The notes: a model not told the origin generated them from the letters alone. Counted from the stretch's first letter, positions 1 to 8,457 are shown. The stretch: DNA of 64,000 nt from Sorangium cellulosum (GCF_002950945.1 NZ_CP012673.1:8446501-8510500), one strand, 5' to 3'. Program-made: numbers and translations.

Positions 1-738
1 GCGCGCTGGCTGTCCCGCTTCGGCAACGCGACGCGGCTGGCCGAGCGCTACCGCGTCGGGCGCGTGTTCCTCGCGGGCGACGCCGCGCACATCCATTTCC
101 CGGCCGGCGGGCAGGGGCTCAACGTGGGGCTGCAGGACGCGATGAACCTCGGCTGGAAGCTCGCCGCCGCGGTCAAGGGCTGGGCGCCGCCCCACCTGCT
201 CGACAGCTACCATGACGAGCGCCACCCCGTCGGCCGAGCGCTCCTGCGCAACACCGAGGCTCAGACCCGGCTGATCGACGTGTCAGGGCCCGGCCTCTCG
301 CTCCGGGGCGTGATGAGCGAGCTGCTCGGTATTGACGCGGTGAATAGGTACCTCGCCGGGCAGATCAGCGCGCTCGACGTCGTGTATCCGCCCGCCGAGG
401 GCGCGGCGGCGCACGCCCTGTGCGGCAGGAGGGCGCCCGACCGCGCGCTCGAGGCGGCGCGCGGCGCGACGCGCCTGTACGAGCTGCTCCACGCGGGCCG
501 GTACGTGCTGCTCGATCTGGCCGGCGACGCCCGGATCGAGGCCGCAGCCGGGGCGTTACGGGATCGCGTCGAGCTCGTCCGCGCGACGGTCACCGAGCCG
601 CAATGCGAGCTCGCCGGCGTCGACGCGCTCCTCGTGAGGCCGGACGGCCATGTCGCCTGGGCGAGCGACGCGGCGATGCGCGCGGCGCGCGCCGACGACC
701 TCACGGAGGCGCTCGCGCGCTGGTGCGGGCGCGCGTGA
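1..738 (+). CDS. FAD-dependent aromatic monooxygenase, 3' part
   Basis: The reading frame is open from base 1, so the N-terminal Rossmann FAD domain lies outside the window. What remains is the C-terminal half of a class A flavoprotein hydroxylase of the PheA/TfdB/PgaE type, which oxygenates aromatic or polyketide substrates using NAD(P)H and O2. The second FAD motif VFLAGDAAH starts at residue 22, followed by FPAGGQGLNVGLQDAMNLGW, the standard FAD-contact region. The last ~120 residues look like the thioredoxin-like C-terminal domain of this family. It ends 55 bp before the convergent patatin gene. Substrate cannot be read from the sequence. Confidence 0.85.
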   Translation, partial: ARWLSRFGNATRLAERYRVGRVFLAGDAAHIHFPAGGQGLNVGLQDAMNLGWKLAAAVKGWAPPHLLDSYHDERHPVGRALLRNTEAQTRLIDVSGPGLSLRGVMSELLGIDAVNRYLAGQISALDVVYPPAEGAAAHALCGRRAPDRALEAARGATRLYELLHAGRYVLLDLAGDARIEAAAGALRDRVELVRATVTEPQCELAGVDALLVRPDGHVAWASDAAMRAARADDLTEALARWCGRA

Positions 739-793
739 GGCGCCCTGACGGATCGCGCCGGGAAGGCCGCCGCCGGCCGCGATCGAGGCGACG

Positions 794-1903
794 TTATCCG
801 TCGCCCGTGCTCCGGCGCGCCTCTTGGGAGCCGCTGACCGAGGCCGCGTGCGCGGCCGTCCCCCGCTCCAGAAAACCAGCGTCGAGGACCCGCTTCGTGA
901 CGTCATATCCCGCGTTGTAGAGGAGCTCCTTCTCGACCGGGGTGACGCCGAGTGGATTCCCACCGACCTTGAAGATCGGCGCGGCCTCGGCGTTGAGCTC
1001 GATCACCCGCGCCCACTTCAGCCTGTCCACCAGCTTCGAGGTATCCCCGATGTCATGCGCCTCCTGCGCCGTGGACGCGAGGGCCCATACCGCGCGGGCG
1101 GCGATGAAAGGCCTGCCTATCGAGTGATACCGAGCGCGGAGGATACGGATGCCGATCGTCAGCGCCTGCTCCGGGGCGGGGGCGCCTGTGTCGAACAGGC
1201 GGACGGGGAAGTTGCTCAAGAGCCCCCCGTCGACGATGTAGCTCGTGACCTTGTTCCGCCCCACGAGCTGCACCGGCCGGAATACGAACGGGAAGCTGGT
1301 GCTCATGCGCACGGCGAGCGCCACGTCCAGCTCGTCCGGCTCGACCCCGTACTGCTCGGCGTTGATGTCGCCGGGCAGGACGAGCATGCGCCCCCTCGTG
1401 ATGTCCGAGGCGACGAGGTGCACCTTGTACCTGTGGGTCGGGTCTCGTTCCCTCTCGCAGCCGGGCATGATCAGATCGCCGAAGGTCCTCACGCGCTTGG
1501 CGTCGAGCTTCTCCCGCATGAGCGCGAGGAGCGCGTCGCCCTTGAGCATCCCGAGCTGCGTGACGGCCCCCCAGGCCATTCCCATGTACCTGCCCACGAC
1601 CGGGACGCCCGTGAGCTCGACAGGGTCGGCGAGCCTCGCGAACTCCGGGCTTCCGAGGATGTCGAGGATCTCGGAGGGCGTATACCCGGCGCCGAGGAGC
1701 GCGGCCACGATCGCCCCCGCCGAGGTCCCCGCCAGGTACGCTATCCGGGTGTCCTTGTATTTCCGAGCGAGCGCCTCTGTGAGCGCAGCGACCGAGCCGA
1801 CCAGCGCGATCCCCCGGAGGCCGCCGCCCTCGAGGACCAGGTTTAGGTTCGCCGGGATAGACGCGACCGCAGGCTGCCCTCTCTCTTCCCTGTGCTCATC
1901 CAT
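794..1903 (-). CDS. Patatin-like phospholipase (copy 1)
   Basis: 369-residue serine lipid acyl hydrolase of the patatin family with a Ser-Asp dyad. The oxyanion-hole motif GGGLRG is at residues 26-31, the nucleophile elbow GTSAG has Ser61, and the DGG motif has Asp225, all canonical. The start ATG at 1903 follows a strong GGAGGAGGA site. It lies 48 bp downstream of a second patatin gene on the same strand, and the two share long blocks (for example RVRTFGDL and ASDITRGRMLVLP), so they are tandem duplicates probably co-transcribed. There is no signal peptide or membrane segment, so it is probably cytosolic or delivered by another route. The exact lipid substrate is unknown. Confidence 0.9.
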   Translation of the reverse strand: MDEHREERGQPAVASIPANLNLVLEGGGLRGIALVGSVAALTEALARKYKDTRIAYLAGTSAGAIVAALLGAGYTPSEILDILGSPEFARLADPVELTGVPVVGRYMGMAWGAVTQLGMLKGDALLALMREKLDAKRVRTFGDLIMPGCERERDPTHRYKVHLVASDITRGRMLVLPGDINAEQYGVEPDELDVALAVRMSTSFPFVFRPVQLVGRNKVTSYIVDGGLLSNFPVRLFDTGAPAPEQALTIGIRILRARYHSIGRPFIAARAVWALASTAQEAHDIGDTSKLVDRLKWARVIELNAEAAPIFKVGGNPLGVTPVEKELLYNAGYDVTKRVLDAGFLERGTAAHAASVSGSQEARRSTGDG

Positions 1904-1951
1904 CCTCGTCCTCCTCCGCCTCGCGTAGCGCGAAGCACGCGGGCTCGGCGC

Positions 1952-3151
1952 TCACGGAGCACGCAAGCCCGCCACGTCCCGCTCGACCCCCTCGGCGGCT
2001 TCCTGCACCGCCGTCGCCCGCTCCAGGACGTTGGTGTCGATGGCCCGCCGCATGGCGGAGTAGCCGGCGTTGTAGAGCTCCTCGACCTTCAGGGGCGACA
2101 TCCACAGGGCGAACATGGACGCATCGCCTGTGTTGATTTGAATCGCTCTTGCCCACTTCAACTTGTCGACTCGCTTCAAGGTCTCGCTCACGTCCCGCGC
2201 CGAGAAGGCGGTGACGAAGGCAGCCTTGAGCCAATGGTAAAACGACGGGAACTTCACCTCATTGTACCTCTCGGCGCTCACCCGGATTCCGAGGGTCAAC
2301 CTCTCTGGCCCCTGCGGCGCGCCGGCATCGAACAGGTGGATCGGAAACGCGCTCGTCAGCGCGCCGTCGGCGATGTAGCTCTCGACGCCGTTCGCTCCTC
2401 TGAGTCGCACCGGACTGAGGACGGGTGGATAGGACGAGCTCATCATCACGGCCTGCGCCACGTCCAGGTCGTCCGGCTCGACCCCGTACAGCTCGGTGTT
2501 GATGTCATCGGGGAGGACGAGCATACGCCCCCGCGTGATGTCCGAGGCGATCACGTGCACCCTGTACTTGCGCGACGGGTCTTCCTCCCTCTCGCAGCCG
2601 GGCATGAGCAGGTCGCCGAACGTCCTGACGCGCTTGGCACGCAGCGCGTCCCTGAGCCTCGCCGAGAAGTGTTTTCCCGCGGACATCCCGAGCCGCGTGA
2701 AGATGCCCCGCGCCGTGTCGGCGTACCAGCGGACGCGCCTGAATGTGGAGAGCTTCGCATATTCGGCCAGCTCGGCACCCATGACATCTCGAAAGATATC
2801 GGCAATCTCGGAATGGTTATACCCGGCGCCCAGCAGGACGGCGATGATGGCGCCGGCTGAAGTTCCTGCCAGATAGGATATGTAGGTGTCCTTGTATCTC
2901 TCGTTGTAGAGGAGCGCCTGCGCGAGCGCCGCGACAGCCCCAACCTCTGCGTGGCCCAGGAGCCCGCCGGCCTCGAAGACCAGGTTCAGCCTCTCGGGGG
3001 CTCGTCTCTCCTCGCGGGCCGGACGCGGCGGCGGCGCGCACACCTCGCACGGCGAGAGCAGCGACCGCTCGCCCCTGCGCTCGGCTCCGCTGCCAGGCTC
3101 ATCAGCGCCAGCGCTGCACTCGTCACGCCTGTACCCGTCATGCTCGTCCAC
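1952..3151 (-). CDS. Patatin-like phospholipase (copy 2, altered oxyanion loop)
   Basis: Patatin-family protein, 399 residues from a GTG at 3151. I chose this start because GGGGGT precedes it and because VDEHDG aligns with MDEHRE at the start of the downstream paralogue; the frame stays open to 3235, but that extension looks non-coding. The nucleophile elbow GTSAG (Ser98) and catalytic Asp262 (in DGA instead of DGG) are kept. The oxyanion loop reads EAGGLLG where the paralogue has EGGGLRG, so the first Gly and the Arg are lost. There is an insertion of ~50 low-complexity residues (several Pro, Arg and Cys) before the domain. It could be a weakened or specialised hydrolase. It is first in a two-gene tandem. 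Confidence 0.85.
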   Translation of the reverse strand: MDEHDGYRRDECSAGADEPGSGAERRGERSLLSPCEVCAPPPRPAREERRAPERLNLVFEAGGLLGHAEVGAVAALAQALLYNERYKDTYISYLAGTSAGAIIAVLLGAGYNHSEIADIFRDVMGAELAEYAKLSTFRRVRWYADTARGIFTRLGMSAGKHFSARLRDALRAKRVRTFGDLLMPGCEREEDPSRKYRVHVIASDITRGRMLVLPDDINTELYGVEPDDLDVAQAVMMSSSYPPVLSPVRLRGANGVESYIADGALTSAFPIHLFDAGAPQGPERLTLGIRVSAERYNEVKFPSFYHWLKAAFVTAFSARDVSETLKRVDKLKWARAIQINTGDASMFALWMSPLKVEELYNAGYSAMRRAIDTNVLERATAVQEAAEGVERDVAGLRAP

Positions 3152-3397
3152 TGTTACCCCCGTTCGATGGACACAGGCGTGCCCAGGCAACCTGCTCTCA
3201 GTGCCTGGTGAGCTCCGATTACGTTCCAGCGACAATCAAGAGGACATCATCGCTTGGCAGAGTATGGCCGCCGTGCAGATACAGCGTCAAGCATCATGGG
3301 CAATCCTACTGAGGAGAATGCGCCATCCGACCCGAACGCGGCGCCCTCGGCGGCGGAGCGGCGAGCCGCGGCGGACGTGTGCTGTCCACGGCCCGCG

Positions 3398-4375
3398 TCA
3401 CCGGGATCGCCGCGCGGGCAGCACCGCCTCCGCGTCGCACCCGGCCTGCCGCAAGAGGTCGGCGGCGCGCCGCGCGTGCTCCTCGCTGACGTCCACGAGG
3501 ATCTCCCGCGGCAGATCCTCGAGGGCGGCCTTCGCCTCCGCGAGGCCGCAGCCGACGGACTCTCGCACCGCCCTCATCGCCGCGATCCGGTCCGGGCCGA
3601 GCTGCCAGAGGATCACCCGGAATGGGCCCCACGGGATCGGCCGCGCGCGCAGGTGCACGAGCGGATCGACCGCGCCGTGTGGGCACTCCTCCACACGGAC
3701 GGTGAGGCGCATGCCGTGCTCGAGGGCCAGACGCCGCACGCCCTGCACGCCCTCGACGAGGTCGGCGAAGACGGCGGACAGGTGTCGCGAGTGAAAGTCT
3801 CCGCTGTGCCACGCGGGCGCGATCGGGGGCCGGCGGTCGTGCTCGCTGCGGCTCGTCCAGGCGGGGAGCTCCGCCGCGACGCGCCGCTCGAACACGTCGA
3901 GCCGCTCGGCCGCGCCGGGATCGTCCCAGCGCACGCCCGCGGGCCAGTAGCTGAACTCGACGGCCAGCTCCTCGTGGGCATGGTCGAGCTCCGTCTCCAC
4001 GCGGCCGTCCTTCGCGTAGAACAGCGCCCCGAACACCGGCGGCATCGTCACGGTGTACGGCGCATGGACGATGACCTGATGGCCCACCGCGACGGCCGCG
4101 GGCGAGTCCCCGTAATCGGGCCAGTCGTCGTCGCGTCCGGGGCTGTCCGCGCGCAGGCCCTCGCGCCGCGCGAAGGCCTCGAGCGGCGACTCCCCCTCTC
4201 CCGGGCCGCTCTCCTGCGCCCCGGCGCGCGCCTCGCGCCAGGCGGAGTGGGCGTCGCAGACCTCCTGCACGAGGCGCGCGATCTGCTCCGCCGTGGCGGC
4301 GTCGCGGAAGGAGCCGACGATGGTGTAGCTGCCGCTGTTGTTGCTGGCGAAGGCGTTGAAGAGGCGGATTCTCAT
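3398..4375 (-). CDS. Protein with C-terminal ribosomal L7/L12-like domain, partner of the radical SAM gene
   Basis: 325 residues. The N-terminal ~250 residues are not recognised; they begin MRIRLFNAFASNNSGSYTIV and are rich in Trp and acidic residues. The last ~65 residues resemble the C-terminal domain of ribosomal protein L7/L12: AAMRAVRESVGCGLAEAKAA followed by a two-helix/strand pattern with DVSEEHARRAADLLRQAG. In ribosomes that fold recruits translation GTPases; here its use is unknown. The ATG at 4375 lies 3 bp after the stop of the radical-SAM gene, so the two form one transcription unit and probably one functional pair. No signal peptide, membrane helix or cysteine cluster is seen. 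It is not a ribosomal protein: it is far too long and in the wrong context. Confidence 0.75.
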   Translation of the reverse strand: MRIRLFNAFASNNSGSYTIVGSFRDAATAEQIARLVQEVCDAHSAWREARAGAQESGPGEGESPLEAFARREGLRADSPGRDDDWPDYGDSPAAVAVGHQVIVHAPYTVTMPPVFGALFYAKDGRVETELDHAHEELAVEFSYWPAGVRWDDPGAAERLDVFERRVAAELPAWTSRSEHDRRPPIAPAWHSGDFHSRHLSAVFADLVEGVQGVRRLALEHGMRLTVRVEECPHGAVDPLVHLRARPIPWGPFRVILWQLGPDRIAAMRAVRESVGCGLAEAKAALEDLPREILVDVSEEHARRAADLLRQAGCDAEAVLPARRSR

Positions 4376-4378
4376 GGC

Positions 4379-5398
4379 TCAACCGGCGAGGGGGAGGCTC
4401 CGCGGCGCGGCGCCGAGGCCGAACCCGGCGGACCGGGCGCAGCCGGGATCGCGCGCCGGGGCGGCGAGGGAGGCGCGCTCCTGCTCCCAGACGCGGAGCA
4501 CGTCGGCGGCGGTGGCGACGGGGAACGAGGCGTGATGAAAGCTGCACGGCGCGAGCCGCCGGTCGCTCGTCAGGACGATGAACTCGCGGCCCGCCGGGCA
4601 CGGGCCGGGCTCGATGAGGCGCGGGACGGCCTCCATCCGCTCGCCCCAGCAGACGTCGAGCTTGAGCGTCATGCGCCCCGCGAGCGCGCGCCCGAGCGCC
4701 CGGACGCGCCTCGCCAGATCGGCGCCCTCGTCGGGAGAGAGGTGGAGCGCGCGATCGCGGCCGTTGTACGAGAGGAGCAGCACGTCGCGGCAGCCGCGCT
4801 CCAGCAGGTCGAAGAGGAGCTCTTCCACCCGCGCGAGGCGCGCCGGCGTGACGAGCCAGTTGACGCCGAACCGGGCGCGGCGCTCGGCGAGGCGGGCGAT
4901 GAGGGGGCGGTGGTCGACGTCGTCGTACACCGAGAGGCGGATCTGCCCGACGTGCGGGGCGAGCGCCGCGAGCAGCCGGTCCGTGAGGCCGGTGCCGTTC
5001 GTGGTGAGGCTGACGGCGAGCTCGGTCTCCTCGTCGAGGCGCCGGACCAGGTCGGCAAAGCCCTTGAAGACGAGCGGCTCGCCGCCCCCGAAGGCCACCT
5101 CGAGCGCGCCCGCCCGGCAGAGGTCGCGGAGCATGGCGAAGGCGTCGCCCGCGGTCCACGCGCTCTCGGCGCCGGCGTCGCGCGAGCAGAAGGTGCAGGC
5201 GAGATTGCAGGCGTTCGTGATGGCGAACTGGACGACCCGCGGGGCGCACATGCGGAGGTGAGCCGTCTCGGGGCCGTCGCAGAGCGCGGTGAGGCCGGTG
5301 CGCCGATCGAACAAGAGGAGCGCGCCGTCGAGCGGGAACCGGCGGAGGCCGGCGAGCACCGGCGGGACGGCGATCGCGTCTTCGGGGCGCTGGTGCAT
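4379..5398 (-). CDS. Radical SAM protein with C-terminal Cys-rich segment
   Basis: 339 residues from ATG 5398; an upstream extension to 5518 would overlap the neighbouring gene and looks non-coding. The CxxxCxxC cluster motif is CNLACTFC (Cys64, 68, 71), and FGGGEPLVFKGF follows as the SAM-binding GGE motif. Before it is a ~50-residue region (PLDGALLLFDRRTGLTAL) of the type seen ahead of the core in peptide-modifying radical SAM enzymes. Near the end are Cys residues in CPAGREF, APCSFHH and PGCARS, suggesting a SPASM/twitch-like auxiliary cluster. Such enzymes modify peptides or proteins, but no precursor peptide is visible nearby. It is directly followed by the L7/L12-like partner gene. Confidence 0.85.
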   Translation of the reverse strand: MHQRPEDAIAVPPVLAGLRRFPLDGALLLFDRRTGLTALCDGPETAHLRMCAPRVVQFAITNACNLACTFCSRDAGAESAWTAGDAFAMLRDLCRAGALEVAFGGGEPLVFKGFADLVRRLDEETELAVSLTTNGTGLTDRLLAALAPHVGQIRLSVYDDVDHRPLIARLAERRARFGVNWLVTPARLARVEELLFDLLERGCRDVLLLSYNGRDRALHLSPDEGADLARRVRALGRALAGRMTLKLDVCWGERMEAVPRLIEPGPCPAGREFIVLTSDRRLAPCSFHHASFPVATAADVLRVWEQERASLAAPARDPGCARSAGFGLGAAPRSLPLAG

Positions 5399-5484
5399 GC
5401 GCGCGAGTATAACGCCCTCCTCCACGGCACCCCGGGGGATCGGCGGGCGCCCTCGATGTCGCCTCCCCCCCGGCGCGAGCCCGC

Positions 5485-5880
5485 TCAGGAGCCGAGCGGC
5501 GCGCTGCAGCGCTCGCACTGCCTGGCGCGGTACGGGTGCTTCGCCTGGCAGTTCAGGCAGAGCTTCGGCAGGAAGTAGAGGATCGCCAGGCCGACGCAGG
5601 TGAACAGACCGAGCAGGCCCAAGGCGCCGTTCCGGCCGCGCATCTTCGCGTAGTTCACGAGGGCGATGACGAACAGGACCGCCCCGCCGAGCGCGAGGAG
5701 CACGTTGTCCGTCGTGCGACCGATCGACTGCAGCACGAGCCCCGGCAACCCGAACGCGAAGCTCATCGTGTTGAGGCGCTTCAGCTGCCTCTGGATCTCG
5801 GCGTGCCGCTCCGGGCTGATCGGCTCGCCGGGCGCGGGGCGATGCTCGGTGGGTGCGGTCGGAGGTGCATACGGGTTCAT
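5485..5880 (-). CDS. Small membrane protein with C-terminal zinc ribbon
   Basis: 131 residues, unrecognised family. A Pro-rich N-terminus (1-20) is followed by three likely transmembrane helices (about 38-52, 59-76 and 86-105). A C-terminal four-cysteine ribbon has CLNC (108, 111) and CERC (122, 125), which would bind one zinc. The start ATG at 5880 is preceded by AAGGA at good spacing. It is upstream of the radical SAM gene on the same strand with an 86 bp gap, so co-transcription is possible but a functional link is not shown. Proteins of this shape are common in myxobacteria as uncharacterised inner-membrane proteins. Confidence 0.75.
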   Translation of the reverse strand: MNPYAPPTAPTEHRPAPGEPISPERHAEIQRQLKRLNTMSFAFGLPGLVLQSIGRTTDNVLLALGGAVLFVIALVNYAKMRGRNGALGLLGLFTCVGLAILYFLPKLCLNCQAKHPYRARQCERCSAPLGS

Positions 5881-6073
5881 GCGATCGTCCTTCTCGGCGC
5901 GTGTTCCGGCGCGGTCTCGATGCGCGCCGGAGGGCGGCGCTCTCAGGCTATGCGCCCTCCCCGACGCGGAACAACACGATCCACGCGGCGCCAGGCCTCA
6001 CTGTCCTGGAGGACCTCCTCGCCGCGCAGCGCACACGGCGCGATCCGCCCCCGGCGATGCGCGCCGCGGGCGC

Positions 6074-6808
6074 TCAGAACACGACGCGCAGCCCCACGCC
6101 CAGGGCTCCTTCGCCAGCCGGCGCGACGACGGCGCCCGGACCGACGAGGAGGCGCGCCGCGACGGCAGGCTCGCCGGACTCGGGGTCTTTCCGCACCCGC
6201 TGCTTGCCGATCACATAGAGGGGCAGGCCGACGGCGAGCGCGGCGCCCCCGACGAGCGCTGTCGCGACCGCTTCATCGTATCCGTCGCGGCGCCCGTCGG
6301 CGCCCACGGGGCGATCGTGCGTCGCCGCGATCAGGACGACCCCGCTGACCAGGGCGACCCCTCCGAGGATGGCGACGCCGAGCCCGGAGAACATCAGGAC
6401 GGCGCTGCGCCGCTCCGTCGTCCGCTCCATGAACTCGCCGAGCTCCTCCTCGGCCGCCGCGAGATCTAGCTCGAGCCTGCGCCGCCTGGCCCGATCATCC
6501 TCCTCGTCGGAGCCCGCCTGATCGAGCAGGCGCAGCTGGCGCTCGATCCCCGCGATGCGCGCCTCGTACGCCGCGATCGCCTCCTCCCACGTGGCCCCCG
6601 GCGGGAGACCCGGCGCGGCCGGCGCGACGTGGGGCGCGGACGGCGGCGGGCGCGGCGCCGCGGGCTCCGCCGGTGTCTGCGCGGCCGCCGTCGAGGCGAG
6701 GGCGACGGCGCCGAAGGCCAGCGCCCACGCGGCGAGTCGACCGCGCGCCCTCGGTCGGCGCGCCGGGGGCGCCTGCGGCGGCGCGGGATGGGAATGACCT
6801 TGGTCCAT
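6074..6808 (-). CDS. Predicted exported/inner-membrane protein of unknown function
   Basis: 244 residues. A Pro/Arg-rich cytosolic start leads to a signal-like hydrophobic stretch (24-44, ending ASTAAAQT). A Pro-rich linker follows, then a charged coiled-coil-prone region (about 75-130, with IAAYEARIAGIERQLRLLDQ). Two further hydrophobic segments lie near 136-160 and 182-200, the second with a Gly-rich GGAALAVGLPLYVIG. This layout (signal, coiled coil, two helices, short tail) recurs in uncharacterised myxobacterial envelope proteins. No enzymatic motif is seen. It lies downstream of the ECF sigma cluster with a 76 bp gap and could be its last member. Confidence 0.7.
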   Translation of the reverse strand: MDQGHSHPAPPQAPPARRPRARGRLAAWALAFGAVALASTAAAQTPAEPAAPRPPPSAPHVAPAAPGLPPGATWEEAIAAYEARIAGIERQLRLLDQAGSDEEDDRARRRRLELDLAAAEEELGEFMERTTERRSAVLMFSGLGVAILGGVALVSGVVLIAATHDRPVGADGRRDGYDEAVATALVGGAALAVGLPLYVIGKQRVRKDPESGEPAVAARLLVGPGAVVAPAGEGALGVGLRVVF

Positions 6809-6884
6809 GGAGTCCGGGGCACGACTAGCAGAGGTTCCCGCCCAGGGGAACGCTCCGGGTGCTGCGCGTCGGGCCGCGGGGTCT

Positions 6885-7139
6885 TCAAGGTCGCCTCGGC
6901 GCGCAGCTGCCGTCCTCGCAGATCCCCTCCGCGCGCCGCCCGCGCGCCCTGGCGAGGACCCCCTGGATCAGCCCGAGCGTCCAGCACGTCGGGCAGCCGC
7001 GCAGCGCCGCGAGCGCGACGGCGACCAGCGCGATCACCGCCCACGGGGACGCTGGCGCGAGGTGCACCGCGAGCGCGAGGGACCCGAAGCCGATCGCCCC
7101 GCGCGCGAGGTGCGCTGCGATGCTCTTGCTCGCGAGCAC
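6885..7139 (-). CDS. Small two-helix membrane protein, DUF2892/YgaP-like
   Basis: 84 residues from a GTG start at 7139, with GGGAGGG just upstream and only 3 bp after the sigma-factor stop. Two hydrophobic helices (about 10-28 and 31-46) are followed by RGCPTCWTLGL, resembling the conserved end of DUF2892/YgaP-type membrane proteins (G-x-CP-x-x-x-x-LG). A short Cys-containing tail (ICEDGSC) follows. The family is often linked to sulfur or thiol chemistry, but its role is unproven. A second protein of the same general type opens this operon (7736..7948), so the sigma factor is flanked by two related membrane proteins. Confidence 0.65.
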   Translation of the reverse strand: MLASKSIAAHLARGAIGFGSLALAVHLAPASPWAVIALVAVALAALRGCPTCWTLGLIQGVLARARGRRAEGICEDGSCAPRRP

Positions 7140-7142
7140 CCC

Positions 7143-7727
7143 CTACCCTCCCCGCTCGGCCGGCGGCCCATCCCGCCGGAGGATCTCTGCGCGCACGGCC
7201 TGCCGCGCCCGGTGGAGCCGGCTCTTCATGGCGGCCTCGCTGAGCCCCAGCGTCGCGCACACCTCCTCGCCGGTCAGCCCCTCGACGTCGCGCAGCACGA
7301 GCACCTCCCGGTAGGGCGGCTCCAGGCCGGCGATCGCCTCGTGCACGGCGCGCACGAGGCGCCAGCGCTCGAGGGCCGCCTGGGGGTCGAGCTCGGCGGA
7401 CGGCGCGGCGTCGGCGTCGGCGTCGTCCACGCGCACGCCGAGGCGCGCGCGCTCCCGCGCGAACGGGCGCAGCATGCGCAGGCACAGGTTGCGCACCACC
7501 GTCATCAGCCAGGAGAGCACCCCCGGGTCGCCCGCGACGTCGGGCCGGCGGGCGAGCTTCGTGAAGGCCTCCTGGACCGCGTCGTCCGCGTCGAAGGCGT
7601 CGCGGCACACGCGCAGCCCGAAGCGGTACACGCGGTCGTGGTAGGCGCGGACGAGCAGCTCCAGCGCGCCGTCGTCGCCGCGCGCGGCGGCCGCGAGAAC
7701 GGTATCGTGGGGGGTCGACGCTTCCAT
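7143..7727 (-). CDS. ECF-family RNA polymerase sigma-70 factor
   Basis: 194 residues from ATG 7727; the frame is open further upstream but that extension overlaps the preceding gene. Region 2 spans about 20-85, with DADDAVQEAF (46-55) and SWLMTVVRNLCLRM contacting core polymerase and the -10 element. Region 4 spans about 130-185, with LEPPYREVLVLRDVEGLTGE and an HTH ending in KSRLHRARQAVR for -35 recognition. It is a standard extracytoplasmic-function sigma factor. No zinc-binding anti-sigma factor is adjacent; instead it sits between two small membrane proteins in a tight unit (8 bp before it, 3 bp after it), either of which might act as its membrane regulator. Confidence 0.9.
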   Translation of the reverse strand: MEASTPHDTVLAAAARGDDGALELLVRAYHDRVYRFGLRVCRDAFDADDAVQEAFTKLARRPDVAGDPGVLSWLMTVVRNLCLRMLRPFARERARLGVRVDDADADAAPSAELDPQAALERWRLVRAVHEAIAGLEPPYREVLVLRDVEGLTGEEVCATLGLSEAAMKSRLHRARQAVRAEILRRDGPPAERGG

Positions 7728-7735
7728 GCAGCGCC

Positions 7736-7948
7736 TCAGCGGCGGGGGACAGGGCAGCTCGACCTGCCCAGGAGAGTGTACCCGAGGCACGTGCCCGCGA
7801 GGGCCGTGAACATCATGTAGACGCCCGGCAGGCCGAACGCGGCCAGACGCGCCGCGAGCGGCAGCGGCGCCGCCCAGGCGCACGCCAGCAGGGCGAGCGC
7901 GCCCAGGCCGCGGAACAGGCGATCCATCTTCCCGACGTTGCTTTTCAT
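7736..7948 (-). CDS. Small DUF2892-type membrane protein
   Basis: 70 residues starting MKSNVGKMDRLFRGLGALAL, the typical opening of DUF2892 (YgaP-like membrane) proteins, MK.NVG..DR..R. Two transmembrane helices (about 14-30 and 38-60) are separated by a short turn, and the C-terminus is LLGRSSCPVPRR. The ATG at 7948 is preceded by a strong GGAGG. It is the first gene of the unit that continues with the ECF sigma factor 8 bp later and a second small membrane protein. Function is unknown; DUF2892 domains occur fused to rhodanese in YgaP. Confidence 0.75.
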   Translation of the reverse strand: MKSNVGKMDRLFRGLGALALLACAWAAPLPLAARLAAFGLPGVYMMFTALAGTCLGYTLLGRSSCPVPRR

Positions 7949-8193
7949 GAGGTCCTCCGTCCTTTCATCCGGGAGAAGCCCCGGCGCGGGACGGAGGATT
8001 CAGGAAATCGTCGCCGGGGTGCTGCCTGCGCGGACGTACCGTCGACCCAGGGCGGCTCGCGCCGCCGGGACGGCCACGCGAGCGGCGAGGGTGCTAGAGC
8101 CGCTGTCGTGGATGCGCTCTGCGCCCTCGGCCCCGTGGGTGGCTCGGGGCGCCGCCTCGCGCAGCGCTCCGGGCCGGCCGGCGCAGCGGTCCG

Positions 8194-8457
8194 TCAGCGG
8201 CCGAGGAAGCCCATGAGCCAAGTCATGGCCGGCCGCATGGCGCCGCTCGGCTGCTGGATGCCGGTGTTGGCCCTCCAGGTGGAGCCCACGATGTAGCCCC
8301 AGAGCGTGATGCCTTTGACCTCGGGGTGGTTCCAGAACATCGTGAACTGACTCTCCATCACCCTGCGCTGCTCTTCGTCGTTCGCGAGGCCGATGTCGTA
8401 CTCGGTGATGTACACGAACGAAGCGGACAAGCATCCAAGCAAGCGAGTCATGCGCAT
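8194..8457 (-). pseudogene. Remnant of a GH10 endo-xylanase (C-terminal ~85 residues)
   Basis: The minus strand encodes a short segment that reads like the end of a glycoside hydrolase family 10 catalytic domain. VYITEYDIGL matches the strand carrying the catalytic nucleophile Glu (usually ITELDI). WNHPEVKGITLWGY and STWR match the conserved WG/SW segment that closes the (beta/alpha)8 barrel. The frame ends in a normal stop (MTWLMGFLGR). Upstream, homology stops at about 8421 and the sequence becomes unrelated. The rest of the barrel, including the acid/base Glu, is absent, so this is a decayed or truncated gene and not a functional xylanase. Confidence 0.75.
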
